DNA of 13,649 bases, taken from contig PXTV01000121.1 in assembly GCA_003022985.1 (NCBI GenBank), forward strand, positions 1 to 13,649, written 5' to 3'. This DNA is from Bacteroidetes bacterium SW_11_45_7. GTDB lineage: Bacteria; Bacteroidota; Bacteroidia; Chitinophagales; SW-11-45-7. Made by a program: the position numbers and the translations under genes. Every line of letters begins with the position of its first letter. The stretch's first letter is position 1. Below the pieces are notes generated by a model. It had not been told where the DNA came from and did not search any database. It was given only the letters and a program-made list of their open reading frames with translations. Shown piece after piece: positions 7,146-13,649 of this stretch.

Positions 7146-7694
7146 TTACTTCTTGTTATCCGATTCATTCTTATTTTTCCCGGGGGTATAACCCATAGCG
7201 TTTATCACATCGTCACTAACGTCATATCTGTCATTAGCGTATAGCATGTTAACCCCGTTTGACTTATCAAATATAAAATCGTAATTGTTATTTTTAGCGA
7301 TCTTTTGCACATTATTATAGACTTTGTTCTGGATGGGTTCGATGAGCTCCTTGCGTTTTTGATGCAAATCACCTTTGTACCCGAACTTTTGCTGCCTGAA
7401 ATCTTCAAGAGCCTGTTCTTTTTGTGTAATCTCCTGCTCGCGCTTTCTTTTCATTTCTTCAGTCATCAGCACTTGCTCGGCCTGGTAGTCTTTATACAAC
7501 TCCTCGATCTTTTTCTTCCGCTTTTCAATTTCTTCGCGCCAATCTTTAGCAATTTTATCCAGCTTTTTTTGGGCCTGCTGGTATTCGGGAATTTGTTCAA
7601 GGACGTATTCAGTATTAACGTAGGCAAATCGCTGGCCAAAAGATTGGCAACTTAGAGCAATAATGAATACGATCAATAATGTCAGCCGCTTCAT
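7146..7694 (-). CDS. Skp/OmpH-family periplasmic chaperone
   Basis: This 182-residue Skp-like chaperone is the first of two in tandem. It has a signal peptide (LTLLIVFIIALSCQSFG, cleavage likely at Gly20/Gln21; the LSC site is a weak lipobox, so a lipoprotein is less likely). The mature N-terminus RFAYVNTEYVLEQIPEY is the OmpH signature. A long charged coiled coil follows (about 36–115, rich in Lys, Glu and Gln), then YDFIFDKSNGVNMLYANDRYDVSDDVINAMG, the closing strands. The gene starts 19 nt after bamA, in the same direction, so the bamA product and this chaperone are made from one transcript. It would deliver unfolded barrels to the BAM machine. It has a short Lys/Asn tail, unlike the Gly-rich tail of its neighbour, and the two coiled coils differ enough to suggest separate roles or partners. 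Confidence 0.93.
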   Translation of the reverse strand: MKRLTLLIVFIIALSCQSFGQRFAYVNTEYVLEQIPEYQQAQKKLDKIAKDWREEIEKRKKKIEELYKDYQAEQVLMTEEMKRKREQEITQKEQALEDFRQQKFGYKGDLHQKRKELIEPIQNKVYNNVQKIAKNNNYDFIFDKSNGVNMLYANDRYDVSDDVINAMGYTPGKNKNESDNKK

Positions 7695-7713
7695 GATGTT
7701 CTGTTTATTTCTA

Positions 7714-10344
7714 CTATTCGGGCTCGTAGCCTAAAATGATATTGAACTTACCGTATTTACCCAAGAAATCGCCAAAGTTGTTTGCCTTGCCTGCCGGTTT
7801 ATCAAACCCTATGCCATAATCAAACCCGAGCATACCGAACATGGGCAGGTAAACCCTTATTCCCAGACCAGCTGAGCGCCTTAAATCAAACGGTTTGAAG
7901 TTGTCAAAATTGTTCCATGCATTACCTCCTTCCATAAAAGCAAGCGCAAAAATGGTTGAGCTCCGGTTTAAAGAAAATGGATAGCGCAGTTCAACTGTGA
8001 GCTTATCGTAAATAGGAGAGCCTATTGATGGCGTGAAAACTTCATACCCTCTCATGGAAATGATATCGCGTCCGTAGAATTGCGTGTTGGAAATGCCATC
8101 GCCACCCAGCTCAAACCTCTCAAATGGCGAAATACCTATGTCACTATTATAGCTGCCAATAAAGCCAAACTTCGTTCTGGTCTTAATGACAAGTTTTTCC
8201 GTAATGGGCGTATACCATTCAGCATCAAAACGCCATTTGTGATACTCTACCCAATTGTAAAGTTCGCTGAAATTCTCGTTTCGTTTGAGCTTTGCGTAGT
8301 TTTTATCCACAAAAAGCGAATAAGGTGGCGTTAGCTGGACGGAGAATGAAATTTTTGATCCGGTAGTTGGATAAATTGGCTTATCGATTGAATTTCGTGA
8401 AATTGTTTCCTTAATGCTTAGGTTATTGGATGTGCCATTGTTGATCAAAAACCTGTTAGAGCGCCAATTATCCAGGACAAAGTTCTCAAAGCTGATCTTG
8501 GACTGGAGTGTGAAGTAGTCATCCGGCCATTCCAGCTGCTTACCAAAGGCAACGGACCCTCCATTGGTTACTAATTTACCCGTCACATTTTCCCTTTGAT
8601 TATCAAGGTCTGCATAGCGGGATCGATAAACACTAACGGAAAGGGAGTTAGGTTTTGTGCCGCCAAGCCAGGGCTCGGTAAAGGACATGTTGTACGATTG
8701 ATAAACACGCCCGTTCGACTGGACGCGTAATGAGAATTTCTGACCATCACCGGATGGCAAAGGCGTCCAGGTATCGAAATTGGTGATGTTACGCAGGGAA
8801 AAGTTCGTAAACTTTACGCCAAGCGTTCCCACTAAGCCACGCCCCTGACCACCCCAGCCGGCAGAAAGCTCAAGTTTGTCTGAAGGTTTCTCCGCTACAT
8901 CGTACTCGATATCCACTGTTCCATTTTCCGGATCGGGATAGGGCGTTACGTTTGTCTTTTTCGGATCAAAGAAGCCAAGGTTGGCAATCTCGCGCTGGGA
9001 GCGTACCAAATCGGAACGACTGAATTTATGGCCGGGTAGCGTCCGCAATTCACGCCTGATTACATGTTCGTTCGTTTTTGTGTTACCAGTAATCATAACG
9101 TTATCAATTGTTGCTTCCGGGCCTTCTTGAATATTGATTTTCAGGTCGATGCTATCCTCTACAACTCTAACCTCTTCTGGTGAAACCCTGAAAAATAGGT
9201 GACCCTGGTCCATGTAAAGGGAACTCACATCCGCCCCTTTCCGATTGCCTCTAAGACGCCTTTCCAGTTTTCCTTTATCGTAAATATCACCCTTTTCGAT
9301 ATTCAGTATACTGCTTAGCCGTTCGTCACTGTACTTCGTGTTGCCCTCCCATGCAATATGGCGGAAATAGTATTGTTGCCCCTCATCGATGGTTATGGAA
9401 ATATTGAGATCGCCATCGGGTATCAAATACACAGAATCGGTTGTGATTTCCGCATCGCGGTACCCATTGTCAAGATAGTGCTGGATAATTTTATCCTTAT
9501 CCGCTTCATAATCTTCTCTTATAAATTTGGAGGGGCTAAAGAAATTGAGGTTGCCGTACTGGCTTAAATCACCGTAAGCGTTCAGGAGTGATACATTTCC
9601 AAGCCCTTTTATGGGCTGAATTTTTCCGGAGTCGGGGAGGTAGGTTTGGGGATTGATCAGTTTGCCAATTTCAATATGGACTTTTTCATGGGTGTTGTCC
9701 ATAATCTGTTTAAGCTTGACATCGGAAAAGTTCTTGTTACCCTTAAATGATATGTTACGTATACGTACTTTATCGTTTTTATCGATATCGATAATCAACT
9801 TGACACTGTTATTGAGAATTGTGTCGGGCTGTTCCTTTATCTCGATGTCAGCATTCAAAAAACCGTTATCGTTAAAGTAAGTCTTGATGGTATTACGGGC
9901 ATTAACTTTGGTATTTTCAGTCACAACACGGCCTTTCACAAGATCAAGTTTCTCCCGTAAATCTTCTGCTTTCTGTTTTTTGACGCCCTTGATCTTATAG
10001 CGCGAAAGGCGCGGACGTTCCTCAAGGCGATACTCCAAAAAGACTTTATTACCAATAAACTTACTGGCGTAGATTTTTACATCTGTGAACAATCCCTGGC
10101 GCCATAGCTCTTGTATTGCTTGTGAAATGTCATCTCCGGGCACTTTGATGGTCTCACCCACCTTAAGGCCGGCTATGGATTTAAGAATTTCAGGATCGAG
10201 GTGCTTGATGCCTTTTACCTCAATTCCACCGATTTCGTATTCCTGAGGCACCTTGTAAGAAACGGCTTCCTCTTCCTGAGGTTGGGAATAGCTAACCAAT
10301 ACAGCAGTCGTGGATAGGATAAGTAAGAATAGAAATCGCCTCAT
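7714..10344 (-). CDS. bamA: Outer-membrane protein assembly factor BamA
   Basis: BamA is the core of the BAM machine, which folds and inserts beta-barrel proteins into the outer membrane. This 876-residue protein has a signal peptide (FLFLLILSTTAVLVSYS), then five POTRA domains (about 35–105, 108–185, 190–325, 327–410 and 413–490), recognisable by strand motifs such as IGGIEVKGIKHLDP, IRNISFKGNKNFSD, FRHIAWEGNTKYSD and IDNVMITGNTKTNE. POTRA3 appears to carry an insertion of about 40 residues. The C-terminal barrel runs from about 495; its loop-6 motif MRGYE (Arg765–Gly766–Tyr767) is the BamA (V/I)RGF/Y signature, and GNAWNNFDNF and LGFDYGIGFDKP are typical barrel segments. It ends in FNIILGYEPE, with acidic last residues in place of the usual terminal aromatic. 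The start ATG shares one base with the uppS stop (TAATG), a coupling signal. Confidence 0.97.
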   Translation of the reverse strand: MRRFLFLLILSTTAVLVSYSQPQEEEAVSYKVPQEYEIGGIEVKGIKHLDPEILKSIAGLKVGETIKVPGDDISQAIQELWRQGLFTDVKIYASKFIGNKVFLEYRLEERPRLSRYKIKGVKKQKAEDLREKLDLVKGRVVTENTKVNARNTIKTYFNDNGFLNADIEIKEQPDTILNNSVKLIIDIDKNDKVRIRNISFKGNKNFSDVKLKQIMDNTHEKVHIEIGKLINPQTYLPDSGKIQPIKGLGNVSLLNAYGDLSQYGNLNFFSPSKFIREDYEADKDKIIQHYLDNGYRDAEITTDSVYLIPDGDLNISITIDEGQQYYFRHIAWEGNTKYSDERLSSILNIEKGDIYDKGKLERRLRGNRKGADVSSLYMDQGHLFFRVSPEEVRVVEDSIDLKINIQEGPEATIDNVMITGNTKTNEHVIRRELRTLPGHKFSRSDLVRSQREIANLGFFDPKKTNVTPYPDPENGTVDIEYDVAEKPSDKLELSAGWGGQGRGLVGTLGVKFTNFSLRNITNFDTWTPLPSGDGQKFSLRVQSNGRVYQSYNMSFTEPWLGGTKPNSLSVSVYRSRYADLDNQRENVTGKLVTNGGSVAFGKQLEWPDDYFTLQSKISFENFVLDNWRSNRFLINNGTSNNLSIKETISRNSIDKPIYPTTGSKISFSVQLTPPYSLFVDKNYAKLKRNENFSELYNWVEYHKWRFDAEWYTPITEKLVIKTRTKFGFIGSYNSDIGISPFERFELGGDGISNTQFYGRDIISMRGYEVFTPSIGSPIYDKLTVELRYPFSLNRSSTIFALAFMEGGNAWNNFDNFKPFDLRRSAGLGIRVYLPMFGMLGFDYGIGFDKPAGKANNFGDFLGKYGKFNIILGYEPE

Positions 10345-11087
10345 TAAACTTGAATTTGTTCGCTGATTTTACCAAAACGTCTTTCGCGGTTTTGATAGTC
10401 TACAACTGCTTGATAAAGGTCTTCTTTGCGAAACTCCGGCCAAAGTTTTGCGGGAAAGTACAACTCGCTATAGGCAATTTGCCAAAGTAAAAAGTTACTC
10501 ACTCTGTGTTCGCTACTCGTCCTGATCAACAATTCAGGATCAGGTATTGTAGCGGTATATAAATGGTTGTTTATAGTGTTTTCATCGATATCCTCTATTC
10601 GCAATTGCCCTTCAGCAACTTCCTTTGCTATTTGGCGGGTAGCTTGTTGGATTTCGTATCGTGAACTATAGTTGAGGGCCAATATTAAATCCATCCTGTC
10701 ATGCCCGGCTGTTGCTTTCTTGGTTTCTTTGAGGTTTTGCCTGCATTCGGAAGGTAAATCGTCAAGGTTCCCAATTGTTCGCAAGCGGATATTGTTTTCC
10801 ACAAGTGTTTCTGTCTCGTCCCGGATGGTCTTGATAAGCAGCTCCATCAATGTATTGATCTCATACTTGGGGCGCGACCAGTTTTCCGTTGAAAAAGCGT
10901 AGAGCGTGAGGTATTGAACCCCTAATTCAGCACAGGCCTCTGTGGTTTCACGAACAGCGGTAACACCGTGTTGGTGGCCAAAAACGCGTTTTTTGCCTTG
11001 ACTTTTAGCCCAACGGCCATTACCATCCATAATGATGGCAATATGAGAGGGAAGTTTATCTTGGTCGATCTGCTCTTTTTTACTCAT
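10344..11087 (-). CDS. uppS: Undecaprenyl diphosphate synthase (cis-prenyltransferase)
   Basis: UppS condenses eight isopentenyl units onto farnesyl diphosphate to make the C55 lipid carrier used for peptidoglycan and O-antigen synthesis. With ATG at 11085–11087 it has 247 residues, the normal length. A TTG at 11111 would give 8 more residues but lies on top of a promoter-like element, so it is rejected. Motifs: HIAIIMDGNGRWAKSQGKKR (Asp21 binds Mg), GHQHGV, TLYAFSTENWSRP, and LIRTSSEHRVSNFLLWQIAY, in which Arg189 and Arg195 bind the isopentenyl pyrophosphate and Ser replaces a usual Gly. The end LYFPAKLWPEF is standard. It lies between the PorG-like gene (37-nt gap upstream) and bamA, with which it shares the stop/start TAATG. 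The position is the Bacteroidota norm, and links lipid-carrier supply with outer-membrane assembly. Confidence 0.97.
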   Translation of the reverse strand: MSKKEQIDQDKLPSHIAIIMDGNGRWAKSQGKKRVFGHQHGVTAVRETTEACAELGVQYLTLYAFSTENWSRPKYEINTLMELLIKTIRDETETLVENNIRLRTIGNLDDLPSECRQNLKETKKATAGHDRMDLILALNYSSRYEIQQATRQIAKEVAEGQLRIEDIDENTINNHLYTATIPDPELLIRTSSEHRVSNFLLWQIAYSELYFPAKLWPEFRKEDLYQAVVDYQNRERRFGKISEQIQV

Positions 11088-11108
11088 AGGGCTTGCATCA
11101 ACAAACAG

Positions 11109-11116
11109 CAAAGGTA
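11109..11116 (-). promoter_or_regulatory. Bacteroidota -7 element just upstream of uppS
   Basis: On the minus strand TACCTTTG (11116–11109) matches the TAnnTTTG core exactly, and is followed by C. It lies 22–29 nt before the uppS ATG, in the 37-nt gap after the PorG-like gene. It would allow uppS–bamA–skp transcription without the upstream gene. No clear TTG at -33 is seen. Confidence 0.4.
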
Positions 11117-11124
11117 AGGAAGAA

Positions 11125-11967
11125 TTAATACTTCGCTGATGGATTAGGACAGCGCACCTGGCGGAGAGTGTAGGATAAAGTAAATCCTACAAAGAGATAT
11201 TCATCATTTGTGAGAACATTTCCTCTTTGCTTCCCTTTTTTACCAATGGGCTCGCCAACTTCATCGGAACGATCAGCCAATTCTTTAGCCTGCTCTCCCT
11301 TTGGATTGGCAGTAGTACGGATGTTTTCATACTCATCGCTTACATCATCCAGAAAATCGGTAAATGTTTTGCGCAATCCTCCTTCAACTCCAATTGTCCA
11401 TTCATCGGTAATAGCGTATTTAAAGCCACCACCTATCGGTACAGCTCCGCTAACAGTTGGATATCGTTTACCTTCAGTAGCTAATCGTTGCAAATCAACC
11501 CACTCTCCTTGGTATTTCGCCTCAGGGTTAAACGTGAAAAGTGAAATTCCTGTGAGAAGATAAGGTGTAAAAGAATGCTGCCGATCGCCCTTGACAAATT
11601 TGAGAAAGTTGAACTCAATTTGGCCGGTAATTTCAAATACATCTGATCGAAATGAAAGGTTCCTGGCCTGGTGATAAGCGTAATCTTCCTGCATTTGGTC
11701 TTCAAAACCAACTCGTCCGTAATTTAAGCCGCCTTTTACAGAAAAGCGGTAATCCAGGTTGTAGCGAACAAAAAAACCACCCCCCGGGCGGGTATATTCA
11801 AAGCTCATGGTTCTGTTAAGATCACCGAAGTAATTAGATGTGCCAAGCCACCCGCCCACTTCGAGCGCTTGACCATGAGCATTCATAAAAGAGAAAAGAC
11901 AAAGAATAAGAATGGAGGTACTCATCCCCGTCTTTTTCAAGTAATATACAACAGACCGGTTGCCCAT
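11125..11967 (-). CDS. DUF6089 / PorG-like outer-membrane protein
   Basis: This 280-residue protein is of the DUF6089 type, outer-membrane beta-barrel-like proteins of Bacteroidota. The start ATG at 11965–11967 precedes a signal peptide (LKKTGMSTSILILCLFSF, cleavage near HGQ); an ATG at 11925 is an alternative. Alternating hydrophobic strands follow, with the motifs LEVGGWLGTSNYFGDLN, RYNLDYRFSVKGGLNYG, FNPEAKYQGEWVDLQ, KTFTDFLDDVSDEYEN and RSDEVGE, and a C-terminal strand YLFVGFTLSYTLRQ with a single Cys near the end. In Porphyromonas gingivalis the gene directly before uppS and bamA encodes PorG, an outer-membrane partner of the type IX secretion system ring proteins. The same position here suggests a PorG homologue, but no other T9SS gene is in the window. 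A related copy lies 126 nt upstream. Confidence 0.85.
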   Translation of the reverse strand: MGNRSVVYYLKKTGMSTSILILCLFSFMNAHGQALEVGGWLGTSNYFGDLNRTMSFEYTRPGGGFFVRYNLDYRFSVKGGLNYGRVGFEDQMQEDYAYHQARNLSFRSDVFEITGQIEFNFLKFVKGDRQHSFTPYLLTGISLFTFNPEAKYQGEWVDLQRLATEGKRYPTVSGAVPIGGGFKYAITDEWTIGVEGGLRKTFTDFLDDVSDEYENIRTTANPKGEQAKELADRSDEVGEPIGKKGKQRGNVLTNDEYLFVGFTLSYTLRQVRCPNPSAKY

Positions 11968-12012
11968 AACAAGTTAACGTCCTTTTTCCAACACAACACA
12001 TATGTAATAAAA

Positions 12013-12042
12013 AATGCCCGGAATTATGATATTCCGGGCATT
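12013..12042 (-). terminator. Intrinsic terminator between the two PorG-like genes
   Basis: A perfect 12-bp stem (AATGCCCGGAAT at 12013–12024 with its reverse complement at 12031–12042) encloses a 6-nt loop. On the minus strand it is followed by a T-run (TTTTTTATTA). It lies about 50 nt past the stop of the upstream PorG-like paralogue and insulates it from the downstream uppS–bamA operon. Confidence 0.9.
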
Positions 12043-12093
12043 GAAACGTAACAGGCTTATGTTTATTGTCACTCTCTGTCCAATGGAAGTCGG

Positions 12094-13011
12094 TTAGTAC
12101 TCAAATCCTGAAGGACATGAAAAGTGGCTTTTCTGTTTGGGGAAATTGTAAGTTAAAGAGATCATGCTAAACATGTACTGATCATTGACATCAGGGTTTC
12201 CTCTTTGCTTGCCCGGACCTGTTATTTGGGAAGATTCCCCTTCCGTGTTGATCTCATCTGATCTGTTAGAGAGGTCCTTTGCCATCTCTGCTTTTTCCCC
12301 GTCATGCTGCTCGTCAAACACTTCTTTATCCGGATAAGTTTTGCTGACATCATCAATATAATCCGTGAAAGTAAACCTGTGGCCGAATTCAATACCAATA
12401 CTCAACTTTTGGTTGATGTTGTATTTGAACCCGATGCCCAGGGGGATTGATGGCTGAATCAGCGAATACTTTTCACGGTCCGGATATTGCTCGGACCCCT
12501 GTCCTTCAGTGCCAAGCGGTTGCAATTCAACCCATTCGCCTTTGTAAACAGCTTTTGGATTGAAGTAAAACAGGCCAACACCACCAAATACGTAAGGCGT
12601 CATTCTATCAATTTTGCTGCCCGGCTCATAGGGCATGATATTTACTTCAGCCACAACACTGGCCTCGATAATGTGGGTTTTGAAATGAAGATTCCTGTTG
12701 TAACGGAACCACCCATCAGACCCCGGCTCTTTGCTTTCCACCAGCGCATCGTTGCCCTCGAGTGATCCATAACTCAAGTTCGCCCGCAGACTGATGCGTT
12801 TGTTGAAATTATACCGGTAAAAAGCTGCACCAGCCGGCCTGAATAAAGAGGCCGTTATGTTGCTGAAGTACGTGTTTCCTTTTGGCATTCTTTTGCCAAG
12901 GTCACCCATAAAGTTGGAAGCACCAAGACTTAAGCCTGCTTCATGGGCTTGGGAAAATGCTAATGTTGCCATTAACATCATCGCTACAGAGAGTGTGATT
13001 ACTTTTTTCAT
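12094..13011 (-). CDS. Second DUF6089 / PorG-like outer-membrane protein
   Basis: This 305-residue paralogue of the downstream gene has a clear signal peptide (MKKVITLSVAMMLMATLAFS, cleavage before QAHE). It shares with its neighbour the sequence pattern ASNFMGDLGKRM, FNPKAVYKGEWVELQPLGTEG, FTFTDYIDDVSKTY, LSNRSDEI and GKQRGNPDVNDQYMF, and ends in a strand with a lone Cys (HFSCPSGFEY). Differences in the middle, such as a longer acidic stretch around residues 230–265, suggest an old rather than recent duplication. It is probably an outer-membrane beta-barrel. It has its own terminator at 12013–12042, so it is transcribed apart from uppS–bamA. I see no perfect TAnnTTTG promoter in the first 100 nt upstream. 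Its role is unknown; PorG-like structural function is inferred only from family resemblance. Confidence 0.85.
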   Translation of the reverse strand: MKKVITLSVAMMLMATLAFSQAHEAGLSLGASNFMGDLGKRMPKGNTYFSNITASLFRPAGAAFYRYNFNKRISLRANLSYGSLEGNDALVESKEPGSDGWFRYNRNLHFKTHIIEASVVAEVNIMPYEPGSKIDRMTPYVFGGVGLFYFNPKAVYKGEWVELQPLGTEGQGSEQYPDREKYSLIQPSIPLGIGFKYNINQKLSIGIEFGHRFTFTDYIDDVSKTYPDKEVFDEQHDGEKAEMAKDLSNRSDEINTEGESSQITGPGKQRGNPDVNDQYMFSMISLTYNFPKQKSHFSCPSGFEY

Positions 13012-13500
13012 GGCTCTTTACTTTAGTGATTAAAATAAATTTGATTTGAAATCGTGTACAATTGTACGGTCAAATACTTACAAGGTTACAGAACAGCAGA
13101 TCAACCATTATAGTCACGAAAAGACCGCGCGTTTATGGCTACCGAGTGTTCATCCCGGGGATGGTGCTCAGGGTAGGAAAGTACAGCCAAGCCCGGAGGG
13201 CTTGAATCTGAATAACCCAGTCGCTACCGGGGGTTAAAACTTTGAAATGCTGGATGTTGAGACCGAAAAAACAAGGATTAGTATATGAAAATAACTTAAT
13301 AAAAGATGTGTACACACAGCAGGCGCTTATAGTAAGGAGAACACACGTGATGGGCAGGAAATTGTATAAGAAATAAGGGGGCTTATTGAATAGTTAGCTC
13401 ATCAATTCCAGGGCATATAAAGGGTAAATTCTTGCCAAGCTTGATATGAAAGATTATAAGAGATGTGATCAGTACACTTTATAAAAGAGACTTCAAGGCA
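13012..13500. other. Gene-free region of about 490 nt
   Basis: No convincing protein-coding gene is seen between the PorG-like paralogue and the 3'-terminal partial gene. A 63-codon plus-strand frame (13046–13237) is taken as chance, because it runs through a hairpin-rich block and has no recognised motif. The region holds a 12-bp palindrome (GTACAATTGTAC at 13056–13067), a GC-rich, hairpin-dense segment (about 13121–13240, described separately), and then about 260 nt of AT-rich sequence with no structure I could name. Confidence 0.6.
13121..13240. ncRNA. Possible structured RNA, unassigned, GC-rich
   Basis: This 120-nt block is about 56% GC (67 of 120) between AT-rich flanks. It has three stem-loops on the plus strand. 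Hairpin A pairs CTACC and GAG (13139–13146) with CTC and GGTAG (13067+100 = 13167–13169, 13172–13176), with an inner CATCC–GGATG stem at 13151–13163. Hairpin B is CAAGCCC, GGA loop, GGGCTTG (13188–13204). Hairpin C joins AACCC (about 13214–13218) to GGGTT (about 13231–13235). The motif GCTACCG occurs twice. It does not match the conserved cores of RNase P RNA, tmRNA, 6S or SRP RNA that I know. Which strand is transcribed, and whether it is RNA at all, is uncertain. Confidence 0.35.
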
Positions 13501-13649
13501 TTATTCTTGAATCCGCTCCTTCTTTTCCTGCTTTTCCTCATCATTCTTTTTCCCCTCCACGGCTACCGACACATCTTTGTCGGTTTTTGGGGCGATGACA
13601 GGTAATTTGAGACGTGATGAATAATTCCTTGAGCGATGAATTTCCCAAC
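13501..13649 (-). CDS. 3' end of an unidentified gene, truncated by window edge
   Basis: Only the last 48 codons are visible, read on the minus strand from the window edge to a TAA at 13501–13503. The other two minus frames have internal stops here, and this frame is open to the edge. The sequence starts WEIHRSRNYSSRLKLPVIAP and ends in a highly charged tail (EGKKNDEEKQEKKERIQE). This tail does not resemble the C-terminus of NAD kinase, which commonly lies upstream of PorG-like genes in Bacteroidota. The gene would be transcribed toward the PorG-like paralogue, about 490 nt away. No function can be assigned. Confidence 0.6.
   Translation of the reverse strand, partial: WEIHRSRNYSSRLKLPVIAPKTDKDVSVAVEGKKNDEEKQEKKERIQE

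Noticed and set aside
11088..11111. TTG at 11111 as the uppS start
   Set aside because: It adds 8 residues beyond the family's usual length and overlaps a promoter-like TACCTTTG element. The ATG at 11087 fits better.
13056..13067. Perfect 12-bp palindrome GTACAATTGTAC
   Set aside because: Roughly three 12-bp palindromes are expected by chance in a window of this size, so on its own it is not evidence of an operator.
13046..13237. 63-codon plus-strand ORF in the gap before the 3'-edge gene
   Set aside because: It runs through the GC-rich hairpin block, has no signal peptide or recognised motif, and its length is within chance for this region.
13121..13240. Identification as SRP RNA or RNase P RNA
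   Set aside because: The piece TCAGGGTAGGAAAGTACAGCC faintly recalls the SRP core and AGGAAAGT recalls an RNase P motif, but the tetraloop helix and the other conserved regions are missing.
1..13649. Mobile elements, CRISPR arrays, tRNA or rRNA genes
   Set aside because: No transposase or integrase motif, repeat-spacer pattern, or tRNA/rRNA signature was seen on either strand.

Overview
The window looks like chromosomal DNA of a Bacteroidota member, probably of the Cytophagales. The reasons are the gene order DUF6089/PorG-like – uppS – bamA – skp – skp – murI, the Bacteroidota-type promoter cores (TAnnTTTG), weak Shine-Dalgarno sites and AT-rich intergenic DNA. It is mostly conserved housekeeping and envelope-biogenesis DNA. 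No transposase, phage gene, CRISPR array, tRNA or rRNA was seen.

Left part (1–4809). It opens inside a GDP-L-fucose synthase gene (surface-sugar precursor). Facing it is a two-gene partner-switch cassette: a STAS anti-sigma-factor antagonist followed by an RsbW-like serine kinase, whose reading frame is broken by one missing base. Diverging from it is an RlmD-type 23S rRNA m5U methyltransferase gene, broken by an out-of-frame internal deletion of roughly 80–95 nt. A small conserved-looking hypothetical gene and a GT28-like glycosyltransferase gene follow on the plus strand.

Central part (4806–11967, all minus strand). Read in the direction of transcription: a PorG-like outer-membrane protein, undecaprenyl diphosphate synthase (uppS), BamA, two Skp/OmpH chaperones and a strong intrinsic terminator, then glutamate racemase (murI) and an exported thioredoxin. 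These genes cover the lipid carrier and D-glutamate for cell-wall synthesis, periplasmic chaperoning and insertion of outer-membrane barrels.

Right part (11968–13649). A second DUF6089 paralogue lies upstream in tandem and is insulated by its own terminator. Beyond it is a gene-free stretch of about 490 nt holding a GC-rich, hairpin-dense segment (about 13121–13240) that may be a structured RNA I cannot assign. The window ends in the 3' end of an unidentified minus-strand gene.

The points most worth a second look are the two broken genes (real decay or assembly error), the unassigned structured segment near 13.2 kb, the tandem PorG-like genes, and an 11-bp inverted repeat in the divergent region at 1.65 kb.
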